39,840 bases of DNA from an uncultured Phascolarctobacterium sp. Lineage in GTDB: Bacteria; Bacillota; Negativicutes; Acidaminococcales; Acidaminococcaceae. Each line of letters starts with the position of its first letter. The first letter of the stretch is position 1. Position numbers and translations under genes: made by a program. The notes under the pieces are model-generated. The model was not told the origin of the DNA, did no database searches, and worked only from the letters and a program-made list of their open reading frames with translations. The DNA is taken from contig CASFZG010000015.1 in NCBI GenBank assembly GCA_949299135.1, forward strand, positions 1 to 39,840, written 5' to 3'. Shown piece after piece: positions 8,592-15,835 of this stretch.

Positions 8592-9764
8592 ATGGAAAAA
8601 TACAATAACGTAGCTTTTATTCCAGTTAGGGGTGGAAGTAAATCCATAAAACTAAAAAATATAAAAATGCTTTGCGGTAAACCGCTTGTAGCGTGGACAG
8701 CAGAAGCAGCATTAAAGTGCAAATTAATTGATAAAGTCTTTATTTGTACTGATAGTGAAATAATAAAAGAAACAGTTCAAGAATATTTTAAGGATGAAGA
8801 AAAAATAGAATGTATTGATAGGCCTGCTGAAACAGCTACTGATACAGCTTCTACTGAATCAGTACTATTATACTTCGCTAATAAATATGATAATTTTAAT
8901 AATGTTATTTTGGTGCAGGCAACGAGTCCGTTACTTACATGTCATGATTTAGAGAATGCTTTGAATAAATATAAAAAATTTAATTATGACAGCATGCTTT
9001 CGGTTGTAAAGCAAAAAAGATTTGTTTGGAAGAAAAACGATCAAAATAATACATACTTGCCTGTTAATTATGATTACTTACATAGACCGCGCAGGCAGGA
9101 ATTTGACGGTTATTTTGTCGAGAATGGAGCATTTTATATAACAACTAGACAAAATTTATTAAATAGTAAATGCAGATTGTCAGGGAATATTGGTATTTAT
9201 GAAATGGATGAATACTCATATCTTGAGATTGATGAAATTAGTGATTGGCAAATTATAGAAGGTATACTTTCAAAAAGAAAAATTAAAAATCAAAATTTAA
9301 ATAAGATAAAAATGATAATTTCAGATTGTGATGGAGTACTGACAGATGGAGGAATGTATTATAACGAAAATGGTGATTATTTAAAAAAATTTAATACCAG
9401 AGATGGAATGGGAATAAGTTTATTAAAAGGACATGATATAAAATTTGCTATTATAACTGGCGAAAATAGCGAGATAGTAAAAAGAAGAGCTGAAAAATTA
9501 GGAATAACGGAATATTATTTGGGAGTAAAAAATAAACTGGAAATTTTTAATTTATTAAAACAAAAATATGCAATCTCTAATGAAGAAATTGCATACATTG
9601 GCGATGACATCAATGACTATGAAGTAATGCGGAATGCAGGATTAGCATGTTGTCCAAGTAATGCCATTGAATCAGTAAAATCTGTAGCAGGTTATGTTAC
9701 AAATACAAAATCAGGTGAAGGTGTAGTAAGGGAAGTTATTGACTATATACTGAACAATAGATAA
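8592..9764 (+). CDS. Bifunctional CMP-nonulosonate cytidylyltransferase / KdsC-like HAD phosphatase
   Basis: A 390-residue two-domain fusion. Residues 1-230 are a NeuA-type cytidylyltransferase: PVRGGSKSIKLKN (11-23, CTP loop), RPAETATDTAST (77-88) and QATSPL (109-114). Residues 240-390 are a KdsC-type HAD phosphatase with DCDGVLTDGG (245-254, nucleophile Asp245 and acid Asp247), TGE (289-291), Lys near 315 and GDDIND (337-342). A complete HAD motif set implies an active phosphatase, so the pathway probably runs through a 9-phosphate intermediate that is dephosphorylated and then activated with CTP. Animal CMP-sialate synthetases have a similar fused domain, but it lacks normal phosphatase activity. 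Operon position: 19 bp after the synthase, 12 bp before the CBS-cupin gene. Confidence 0.85.
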   Translation: MEKYNNVAFIPVRGGSKSIKLKNIKMLCGKPLVAWTAEAALKCKLIDKVFICTDSEIIKETVQEYFKDEEKIECIDRPAETATDTASTESVLLYFANKYDNFNNVILVQATSPLLTCHDLENALNKYKKFNYDSMLSVVKQKRFVWKKNDQNNTYLPVNYDYLHRPRRQEFDGYFVENGAFYITTRQNLLNSKCRLSGNIGIYEMDEYSYLEIDEISDWQIIEGILSKRKIKNQNLNKIKMIISDCDGVLTDGGMYYNENGDYLKKFNTRDGMGISLLKGHDIKFAIITGENSEIVKRRAEKLGITEYYLGVKNKLEIFNLLKQKYAISNEEIAYIGDDINDYEVMRNAGLACCPSNAIESVKSVAGYVTNTKSGEGVVREVIDYILNNR

Positions 9765-9776
9765 GTCAGGTGTGCT

Positions 9777-10529
9777 ATGGAATTAAAAGATTACATAATA
9801 TACGAAAATGATAATTTAATAACAGCACTACTAAAAATAGAGAAAAACAAAAAAGGATTTTTAATAGTACTAAATGATGAGCAAGTATGTTGCGGTACAT
9901 TAAGTGATGGTGATATACGCAGAAGCATTATCGCCAATAACGATATTAATGAATTAGTTAGTAATGCAAGTACTAAAGAATTTGTTTATGTAACAGAAAA
10001 TGATAAATTTGAGAAGATTATAAAGTTATTTAAGGACAATAAGATTAATTTTCTTCCAATCTTGGACAATACAAATAAATTAGTTAATATAATTACTAAA
10101 CGTAATATGCATTTGTTACTTTTAAAGAATATAGAGTATGAATATAATTATGATTTTATTAACATGCAGGATGAAGAAATAGAAAATGAAATATTTTATA
10201 GACCGTGGGGAATATATAGAACTACGTTATTAAATAAATACTCTCAATCTAAACTGTTAGTGGTGTATCCTCAATCCGAGCTTAGTTTACAGGAACACAA
10301 AAAAAGAGATGAGCATTGGATTGTAATGCATGGCAATGGTAAATTGATAATTGGTGAATTAGAAAAGAAAATAACGCGAGGGGATTATATATTTATACCA
10401 AGGGGATGCAAACATCAATTGATAAATATTAATGACAAAGAAAAGTTGATGGTAGCAGAGGTGCAGATAGGAGAATATTTTGGGGAAGATGATATAATTC
10501 GCTATTCTGATAAGTATAATAGAAATTAA
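9777..10529 (+). CDS. CBS-domain pair fused to a mannose-6-phosphate isomerase type cupin
   Basis: A 250-residue fusion. The first ~120 residues are two CBS repeats (GTLSDGDIRRSI at 40-51; FLPILDNTNKLVNIITKRN at 92-110), probably a nucleotide-sensing module. The C-terminal part is the ManC-type phosphomannose isomerase cupin: YRPWG (141-145), LQEHKKRDEHWIVMHGNGKL (171-190, metal ligands in QEH and EH), PRGCKHQ (208-214) and EVQIGEYFGEDDIIR (228-242). It would interconvert fructose-6-P and mannose-6-P and so feed a mannose-6-P-using synthase. The ManC GDP-mannose pyrophosphorylase domain is absent; the CBS pair takes its place. The start is ATG 9777; the ribosome site is weak (CAGGTGTG). Activity as an isomerase is inferred from motifs. 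Confidence 0.78.
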   Translation: MELKDYIIYENDNLITALLKIEKNKKGFLIVLNDEQVCCGTLSDGDIRRSIIANNDINELVSNASTKEFVYVTENDKFEKIIKLFKDNKINFLPILDNTNKLVNIITKRNMHLLLLKNIEYEYNYDFINMQDEEIENEIFYRPWGIYRTTLLNKYSQSKLLVVYPQSELSLQEHKKRDEHWIVMHGNGKLIIGELEKKITRGDYIFIPRGCKHQLININDKEKLMVAEVQIGEYFGEDDIIRYSDKYNRN

Positions 10530-10557
10530 TTTTTAAGAAAAATTTTCGGAGCCTACC

Positions 10558-10749
10558 ATGCCATTAAAACTCATTAAAATTATGCTTGCCGGGGTGCTGG
10601 CGGGGCATTTGTTAAAAGCAAACAGGATTCGTTCAACTGCGCGGTTCAGCCGGGCGGGTTGGGCTATGTTTTTTACAACGGCTAAGTTTTTCTGGCTGGT
10701 GTTTAAGTATGCGCGGCAAAGGGAGAAGGAACTAAATAAGAAAATATAA
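10558..10749 (+). CDS. Small basic membrane-associated protein, unknown
   Basis: A 63-residue ORF with CGGAG seven bases before the ATG. It has an N-terminal hydrophobic stretch (MPLKLIKIMLAGVLAGHLL), a basic middle (KANRIRSTARFSR) and an aromatic hydrophobic stretch (WAMFFTTAKFFWLVFKYA), ending in a charged tail. GC content returns to the genome norm here, after the AT-rich sugar genes, so it marks the right edge of that block. No family recognised. It may be real because of position and ribosome site, but short length keeps confidence moderate. Confidence 0.5.
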   Translation: MPLKLIKIMLAGVLAGHLLKANRIRSTARFSRAGWAMFFTTAKFFWLVFKYARQREKELNKKI

Positions 10750-10772
10750 AATTTTGTACGGGAGTGGTAGTA

Positions 10773-11135
10773 GTGAGAGAAGAGTATGATAAATTTCTTT
10801 TTAAAAGTGTAATGAAAAATAAGTTAGCCGGGGTTAATTTTTTGGTTGTGGCTTTGGCTATATGCAACCAATATTTAAATGGTGATACGGTTGTGATTTT
10901 GGGTTTTTGGGCAAGTATGTTTGCTTCTTTTGGTGTATCAAAAACAAACAGTATTTATGGATATTATGCAGGAATGATTTCGTTATTTTTATTTACCCTT
11001 GCTTTTTCAATTTATGTGCTGACTTGGAACAATTTTAATGGATTACAATTTTTATATATTTTTAGTTTTGTGATGTCGATATTTACAATTATTGCAGATG
11101 CGGCGAAAGAATATAATTTAAATTATAATATTTAA
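10773..11135 (+). CDS. Small integral membrane protein, unknown
   Basis: About 120 residues with three to four hydrophobic segments (AGVNFLVVALAICNQYL; VVILGFWASMFASFGV; AGMISLFLFTLAFSIYVL; FLYIFSFVMSIFTIIADA). The frame opens at GTG 10764, but GGGAG at 10760-10764 is correctly spaced for the GTG at 10773, which I chose. It lies 23 bp after the preceding small gene and is likely the last gene of the surface-sugar transcript, though it has no recognisable link to sugars. A ten-pair hairpin (11150-11176) follows the stop without a clear U-tract. Confidence 0.6.
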   Translation: MREEYDKFLFKSVMKNKLAGVNFLVVALAICNQYLNGDTVVILGFWASMFASFGVSKTNSIYGYYAGMISLFLFTLAFSIYVLTWNNFNGLQFLYIFSFVMSIFTIIADAAKEYNLNYNI

Positions 11136-11200
11136 GAATGGCTATAAATCAACAGTTGCAAAAAGTGCAGCTGTTGAATATTAAGGAAAAGGACTAACCT

Positions 11201-11941
11201 ATGCAGATTATAATTTCGCCGGCGAAGAAGATGCGTATCGATAATGACGATATTGGCGCGGCACGTTTGCCGGTATTTTTAACTAAAACTGAAGAGCTTT
11301 TAACTGCCCTGCGCGCGCTGGATTACAAAGGCTTGCAAAAGTTGTGGCAATGCAACGACACTATTGCGGAGCTTAATTACAACCGCTTGCAGTGTATGGA
11401 TTTGCGCCGCAATTTAACGCCTGCTGTTTTCAGTTATGACGGTTTGCAGTACCAGCATATTGCGCCGAATGTTTTGGATGAAGCCGCGTTAAAATATCTG
11501 GAAGTGCATTTAAAAATACTCAGTGGGTTTTACGGAATTTTAAGCGCGTTTGACGGTGTTGTGCCTTACCGGCTGGAAATGCAGGCGCGGCTTGCCTGCG
11601 GCGGAGCGAAGAACCTGTATGCTTTTTGGGGCAGCAGCCTGTATGATGAACTGGTTAAGGACGATAACGAAGTTTTAAACCTGGCTTCCAAAGAATACAG
11701 CAAAGCGGTGGAGCCTTACGTTACGGATAAAATCCGTTTTGTAACCTGCGTGTTTGGCAGCCTGCAAAACAGCAAAATTAAGGTTAAAGCAACAGAGGCC
11801 AAAATGGCGCGCGGTGAGATGGTTCGCCGCTGTGCGGAAGATAACGTACAGCACATCGACGATGTTAAAAACTTCACCGTTAATGGTTACAGCTTTGCGG
11901 CGGACTTATCGACGGACACGGAGTTTGTGTTTTTAAAATAA
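11201..11941 (+). CDS. yaaA: YaaA peroxide-stress protein (DUF328/UPF0246)
   Basis: A 246-residue cytoplasmic protein that starts MQIIISPAKKM, the family signature, and continues with AIFSYDG-like AVFSYDGLQYQHI, LSGFYGIL, PYRLEMQ and FWGSSLYDEL. E. coli YaaA (258 residues) limits free iron and DNA damage during peroxide stress and binds DNA. Length and motifs agree over the whole protein. The ribosome site AAGGAAAAGGA precedes the ATG. A hairpin at 11150-11176 (CAACAGTTGC / GCAGCTGTTG) lies upstream and may separate it from the surface-sugar operon. An anaerobe would plausibly need it on oxygen exposure. Confidence 0.92.
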   Translation: MQIIISPAKKMRIDNDDIGAARLPVFLTKTEELLTALRALDYKGLQKLWQCNDTIAELNYNRLQCMDLRRNLTPAVFSYDGLQYQHIAPNVLDEAALKYLEVHLKILSGFYGILSAFDGVVPYRLEMQARLACGGAKNLYAFWGSSLYDELVKDDNEVLNLASKEYSKAVEPYVTDKIRFVTCVFGSLQNSKIKVKATEAKMARGEMVRRCAEDNVQHIDDVKNFTVNGYSFAADLSTDTEFVFLK

Positions 11942-11972
11942 TCTACAATAAAATATCAGTAAAGTTTAATCT

Positions 11973-12000
11973 GCCTGCGGCGTGTGCTGCGGGCTTTTTT
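11973..12000 (+). terminator. Intrinsic terminator after yaaA
   Basis: A GC-rich stem of nine pairs with two G-U pairs (11973-11981 with 11986-11994, loop GTGT) is followed by six T's and ATT, 30 bp after the yaaA stop. Confidence 0.85.
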
Positions 12001-12026
12001 ATTATCCGCGTAAGCGGGAGGGTGTT

Positions 12027-12064
12027 TTATGTGCGGCATATTGGACTGCTGTTAGTTTAATTGT
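12027..12064. repeat. Intergenic motif shared with the autotransporter promoter region
   Basis: TTATGTGC (12027-12034) and TGTTAGTTTAATTGT (12050-12064) recur in the same order and orientation at 33327-33334 and 33340-33354, next to the autotransporter promoter. Spacing is 15 bases here and 5 there. The stretch 12001-12149 otherwise holds a small CCGC-GTAA-GCGG hairpin and no gene. Confidence 0.5.
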
Positions 12065-12149
12065 GTTATGCTTTTTGGTTTGCAGCGTAATGTACTGAAA
12101 ATAAATTACAAAAATCTGCAAAATGTAAAGTTTGTTATACAAAATTTTC

Positions 12150-12178
12150 TTGACGGAATTGTGAAATTTTATTATGAT
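12150..12178 (+). promoter_or_regulatory. Promoter of the M20 / YjiHG operon
   Basis: TTGACG (12150-12155), 17-bp spacer, TATGAT (12173-12178): close to the housekeeping consensus. The predicted leader of about 88 bases contains a perfect 7-bp inverted repeat CTCTTTA/TAAAGAG (12191-12197, 12204-12210), which could be a small operator or RNA hairpin, before GGAGG and the ATG at 12273. Confidence 0.8.
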
Positions 12179-12272
12179 TATTTATATTATCTCTTTAGCA
12201 GATTAAAGAGTTGGAATGGTATTTGCCGCTTTGGCGGATGCTGTTTTAGTAATTAAACGAGGAGGAATCAAA

Positions 12273-13430
12273 ATGGGTATGAAGGAAAATGCGTTTGCGT
12301 ATATCGACGCGCATCGCAGTGAGATGCTGAAAATGTGGGAAGAACTGGTCAGCATAGACAGCGGCTCTGACTATAAACCCGGTGTTGATAAGGTTGTTGC
12401 CAGAGTGGCGGACGTGCTGACGGCGATGGGCGGCAAAACGCGCATTGTTGAGCATGAGAGCGCCGGCAACGCCGTTGTTAGTGAGTTTGGCGACTGCGCC
12501 AATAAGCCGTTTATAGTTTTAACGGGGCATCTGGATACGGTTTTCAGCAATCCGGAGGAAACCAAAGCCCGCCCCTTTACCATTAAGGACGGCCGTGCTT
12601 ATGGGCCGGGCGCGCTGGACATGAAGGGCGGCGTTACGCTGGGTATTTTTGGCTTAAAGGCGCTGTTGGCGGAAGGCTTTGACAAGTACGCTTTTAAGGT
12701 TGTGCTGGCGGGCGATGAGGAAACCGGCCACAAGAGCAGCGACCTTGCTGAAACGATGATGGCTGAGTTTAAAGGCGCGACTGCTGCGTTCGATTTTGAA
12801 ACCGGCTTTATGAATGACAATGTTGTTGTAGAGCGCAAGGGCTTTTACCGTTTCAGCCTTGAAACTTACGGACGCAGCGTACACGCGGGCAACGAGCCGC
12901 AAAACGGGCGCAACGCGATTGTGGAACTGGCGCATAAGGCGGTTGACCTTGACGCGCTGACCGATTGGGAAAGCGGCACGACCATTAACGTGGGCACGAT
13001 TGAAGGCGGCACGGTTGCCAATGCGGTGCCGGGTTACGCTAAAATGGTTGTGGATGTGCGCTACCTTGACCCGGCGGACTTTGAAAAGAAGAAAGCACAG
13101 TTTAAGGAAGTTGCCGACAAGGTTTATATTAAGGACGTTACCACCAAGATGACTTCGCTGGCAGGGCTTGAGCCGATGGTTCGCCTTGACGGCAGCATGA
13201 AATTGTTTGAGGTTTACAAATCTGTTTACGAAGAAAACGGTTTCGGCAATCCTGAACCGATTATGGTTGGCGGCGGCAGCGATGCTACCTATACCACCAA
13301 AGTCGGCGTGCCTACCGTCTGCGCCGTGGGCGTAAAAGGCGGCTTAAACCATACGGTTGATGAATTTGCCGATGTGGAATCGCTGTTTATGCGAGCCAAA
13401 GTGTTTATCGGCACCGTTTTAAAATTATAA
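12273..13430 (+). CDS. M20 family metallopeptidase (carboxypeptidase G2-like), paralogue A
   Basis: A 385-residue dizinc exopeptidase. Metal and catalytic motifs are all present: GHLDTVF (85-91; His86, Asp88), GPGALDMKGG (111-120; bridging Asp116), AGDEETGH (146-153; general base Glu149, ligand Glu150), SVHAG (202-206, lid-domain His) and the C-terminal GGGSDATYT and NHTVDEF. No signal peptide, so it acts in the cytoplasm. The frame extends upstream to 12216, but the ATG at 12273 has AGGAGG, so I chose it. First gene of an operon with a YjiH/YjiG membrane pair and a close paralogue. Relatives cleave C-terminal glutamate or dipeptides; the substrate here is not known. Confidence 0.88.
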   Translation: MGMKENAFAYIDAHRSEMLKMWEELVSIDSGSDYKPGVDKVVARVADVLTAMGGKTRIVEHESAGNAVVSEFGDCANKPFIVLTGHLDTVFSNPEETKARPFTIKDGRAYGPGALDMKGGVTLGIFGLKALLAEGFDKYAFKVVLAGDEETGHKSSDLAETMMAEFKGATAAFDFETGFMNDNVVVERKGFYRFSLETYGRSVHAGNEPQNGRNAIVELAHKAVDLDALTDWESGTTINVGTIEGGTVANAVPGYAKMVVDVRYLDPADFEKKKAQFKEVADKVYIKDVTTKMTSLAGLEPMVRLDGSMKLFEVYKSVYEENGFGNPEPIMVGGGSDATYTTKVGVPTVCAVGVKGGLNHTVDEFADVESLFMRAKVFIGTVLKL

Positions 13431-13445
13431 TCAGGGGGGATTATT

Positions 13446-14111
13446 GTGGCAGAAAAAGATGTAGCTACCACTGTAGATGAAAAAGATTATGAGCATCATC
13501 TGACTTGGCGCGGCTGGCTGTCCTTCGTCGTTATCGCGCTGTCGTTCAGCGGCGTATTGAAGGATATGGGCCCGCTCAGTGCATTTGACTTTACCGTGCT
13601 TGTCGGCAAGTTCGGCAAAATTTCCGATACCTTTACCTTTATCGGCAAGGGCGGCATCGGCGCAAGCGAAGGTTTTATGTTTGCGCTTACCCTTATGCCG
13701 ACCGTTATTCTGGCGCTGGGCTTTGTGCGTGCGGTTGAATCGCAGGGCGCGCTGCTGGCTGCCGAACGTGTTATCCGTCCGTTCCTGCGCCCGCTGATGG
13801 GTTTGCCTGGTTATGTTGGGCTGGCACTTATCAGCAGCTTTACCACCACCGACGTCGGCGCCGTTATTACGCGCGACCTTGTGGAAGAAGGCAAAATTAC
13901 CGACGACGAACGCACGATTTTCGTTGCTTATCAGTACGCTGCTTCCGGCACGCTGGCCAACACCATTAACTGCGGCGCGCCGCTGATGCCTATTTCGCTG
14001 CTGTCCTTCGGCATTATCTTTATGGTTGAAATCATCGTTAAAATTATCGGCGCCAACATCGTAAGGTTCTACCTGATGTTCAGGCGCAAAAAAGCTGGAG
14101 GTGCTGCATAA
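13446..14111 (+). CDS. yjiH: YjiH-like membrane protein (nucleoside-recognition/Gate domain)
   Basis: A 221-residue polytopic protein of the Gate (SpmA-like) group: HLTWRGWLSFVVIALSFSGV, a long loop, GFMFALTLMPTVILALGFVRAVE, a GLPGYVGLALISSFTTTDVG motif and a C-terminal hydrophobic pair ending in basic FRRKKAG. The start is GTG at 13446 behind GGGGGG. It overlaps the next gene by TAATG, so the two are translationally coupled and likely form a heteromeric transporter. In E. coli, yjiH-yjiG sit next to iadA (isoaspartyl dipeptidase); here two peptidases flank the pair, which points to uptake or export of a dipeptide or its products. Transport function is inferred. Confidence 0.75.
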   Translation: MAEKDVATTVDEKDYEHHLTWRGWLSFVVIALSFSGVLKDMGPLSAFDFTVLVGKFGKISDTFTFIGKGGIGASEGFMFALTLMPTVILALGFVRAVESQGALLAAERVIRPFLRPLMGLPGYVGLALISSFTTTDVGAVITRDLVEEGKITDDERTIFVAYQYAASGTLANTINCGAPLMPISLLSFGIIFMVEIIVKIIGANIVRFYLMFRRKKAGGAA

Positions 14112-14599
14112 TGGCTGAAGCTGCTGCTAAAAGAAAAACACTGCTTGAAGAATTTATGGCCGGCTGTAAAAAAGGCTTTTACATCGGCGTTGAAAATATC
14201 ATGCCCGCTATGGTGCTGGCTTACGCTTTAATTTTGTTCTTAAACCTTACCGGTTTGATGGATTTAATTGCTACGGCGGTTGCGCCGGTTATGGCTTTGT
14301 TCGGCCTGCCGGGCGGCGCGATTGTGGCACTTATTTCTGCATTCTTTGCCAAAGCTGCCGGTGCGGCAACAGCTGCTTCGCTTTACGCTGAAGGCATTAT
14401 CAACGCTGCGCAGGCAACCATTTTGTTCCCGGCAACGATTACCATGGGCACGCTGGTTGGGCACTTTGCGCGCTGCGTATTAACCTCCGGCGCTAACCCG
14501 AAGCACCACGCGCTGCTTTTGGCAATTCCTATTATCGACGCGCTGCTGTCGATGATTATCGTAAGGGTAATCCTTAATTTAATGGGCATTTCCTGCTGA
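14111..14599 (+). CDS. yjiG: YjiG-like membrane protein (SpmB-type Gate domain)
   Basis: A 162-residue integral membrane protein whose start ATG overlaps the stop of the YjiH-like gene. It shows IGVENIMPAMVLAYALILFL, an Ala-rich PGGAIVALISAFFAKAAGAA segment and LFPATITMGTLVGHFARCVL, matching the SpmB/YjiG half of Gate-domain pairs (E. coli YjiG is about 153 residues). It is expected to function with its partner in the inner membrane. Followed after 16 bp by the second M20 peptidase. Confidence 0.75.
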   Translation: MAEAAAKRKTLLEEFMAGCKKGFYIGVENIMPAMVLAYALILFLNLTGLMDLIATAVAPVMALFGLPGGAIVALISAFFAKAAGAATAASLYAEGIINAAQATILFPATITMGTLVGHFARCVLTSGANPKHHALLLAIPIIDALLSMIIVRVILNLMGISC

Positions 14600-14615
14600 T
14601 TGGGGGCAAATTTAA

Positions 14616-15773
14616 ATGAGCATGAAAGAACAGGCGTATGCGTATATCGACGCGCACCGCGACGACATGATGAAAATGTGGGAAGACTTTGTTATGACGG
14701 AAAGCGGCTCTGCCAACAAGGCTGACGTTGACGGCCTTATCGCCCGCGCGGCGGATATTTTAACCGGCATGGGCGGCAAAACCCGTATTGTAGAGTTTCC
14801 TGACGCAGGCAACGCGCTGGTGAGTGAATTTGGCGACTGCGCCAATAAACCGTTTGTAGTTTTTGTAGGGCATCTGGACACTGTGTTCAGCGACCCTGGC
14901 GAAACCGAAAAACGCCCCTTTACCATTAAAGACGGCAGGGCTTACGGACCGGGCGTGCTGGATATGAAAGCGGGCGTAACTATCGCTATCCACGCTTTGC
15001 AGGCGCTTAAAAGCGTAAACTATGATAAGTACGCCGTTAAGGTTATCCTTGCGGGCGATGAGGAAGTTGGGCACAAGCACAGCACTTTTGGCGAAACCGC
15101 TATGGCGGAAGCAAAGGGCGCGGTGGCTGCGTTTAACTTTGAAACCGGCTTTATGGACGACAGCCTGGTGCTGGGGCGTAAGGGCTGCTACTGCTTTACG
15201 ATGGAAGCCTTCGGGCGCGGGGCGCATGTAGGCAATGCACCGCAGGAAGGGCGCAGCGCTATTAAGGAGCTGGCGTATAAAATTCTGGATATTGAAGCGC
15301 TGACCGACTGGAGCAAAGGCCTGAACGTCGGCGCTAACGTAATTGAAGGCGGCACGGTGCATAACTCTGCCCCGGCTTACGCCAAGATTACCGTTGATAT
15401 GCGTTTTGAGGATCCGGCGCTGCTGGAGCCTTTGAAAGCAAAATTTAAAGATATTAACGACAAGGTTTATGTGGACGGCGTTACCTGCAAAATGACACCG
15501 GTATCCACCCTGCTGCCGATGGTTAAGCTGGACAGCAGCATGAAACTGTTTGAACTTGTAAAAAAAGTGTACGAGGAAGAAGGCTTCGGCAGCCCGAAGG
15601 CTATCACCGTCGGCGGCGCTTCCGATTCGGCCTTTACCACGGCGGTGGGCGTGCCGACCGTTTGCGCCATGGGCGTTAAAGGCGGGCGCAACCACACGGT
15701 TGATGAATTTGCCGATGTGGAATCGCTGTTTATGCGCGCCAAACTGATTTGCGCCGTAATGCTGGCGTTGTAA
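14616..15773 (+). CDS. M20 family metallopeptidase, paralogue B
   Basis: 385 residues, the same length as paralogue A and alignable along its whole length (GHLDTVF, GPGVLDMKAGV, LAGDEEVGH, NFETGFMDD, GGASDSAFT, NHTVDEFADVESLFMRAK). All metal and catalytic positions are kept. Differences cluster in the lid domain (CYCFTMEAFGRGAHVGNAPQ in place of FYRFSLETYGRSVHAGNEPQ), so substrate range may differ. GGGGG eight bases before ATG 14616 supports the start. It is the last gene of the operon. A tandem duplication that captured, or was separated by, the membrane pair is the simplest origin. Confidence 0.88.
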   Translation: MSMKEQAYAYIDAHRDDMMKMWEDFVMTESGSANKADVDGLIARAADILTGMGGKTRIVEFPDAGNALVSEFGDCANKPFVVFVGHLDTVFSDPGETEKRPFTIKDGRAYGPGVLDMKAGVTIAIHALQALKSVNYDKYAVKVILAGDEEVGHKHSTFGETAMAEAKGAVAAFNFETGFMDDSLVLGRKGCYCFTMEAFGRGAHVGNAPQEGRSAIKELAYKILDIEALTDWSKGLNVGANVIEGGTVHNSAPAYAKITVDMRFEDPALLEPLKAKFKDINDKVYVDGVTCKMTPVSTLLPMVKLDSSMKLFELVKKVYEEEGFGSPKAITVGGASDSAFTTAVGVPTVCAMGVKGGRNHTVDEFADVESLFMRAKLICAVMLAL

Positions 15774-15785
15774 TTAAATAAAATA

Positions 15786-15831
15786 AGCCCGTGCGGGAAC
15801 TGCTTACGCAAATTCCTGTACGGGCTTTTTT
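15786..15831. terminator. Bidirectional terminator
   Basis: A 14-bp stem with two G-U pairs (15786-15799 with 15813-15826) and a 13-base loop has a T-run on the plus side and A-rich flank on the other. It serves both the M20 operon and the convergent binding-protein gene, whose stop is at 15836. Confidence 0.88.
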
Positions 15832-15835
15832 GTGT

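Noticed and set aside
12068..12256. 62-codon frame before the first M20 peptidase
   Set aside because: It crosses the TTGACG-TATGAT promoter and has no ribosome site.
14760..15695. 311-codon minus-strand frame opposite the second M20 peptidase
   Set aside because: It is the complement of a motif-complete peptidase, has no ribosome site and reads as His/Ala/Phe-rich antisense of GC-rich codons.
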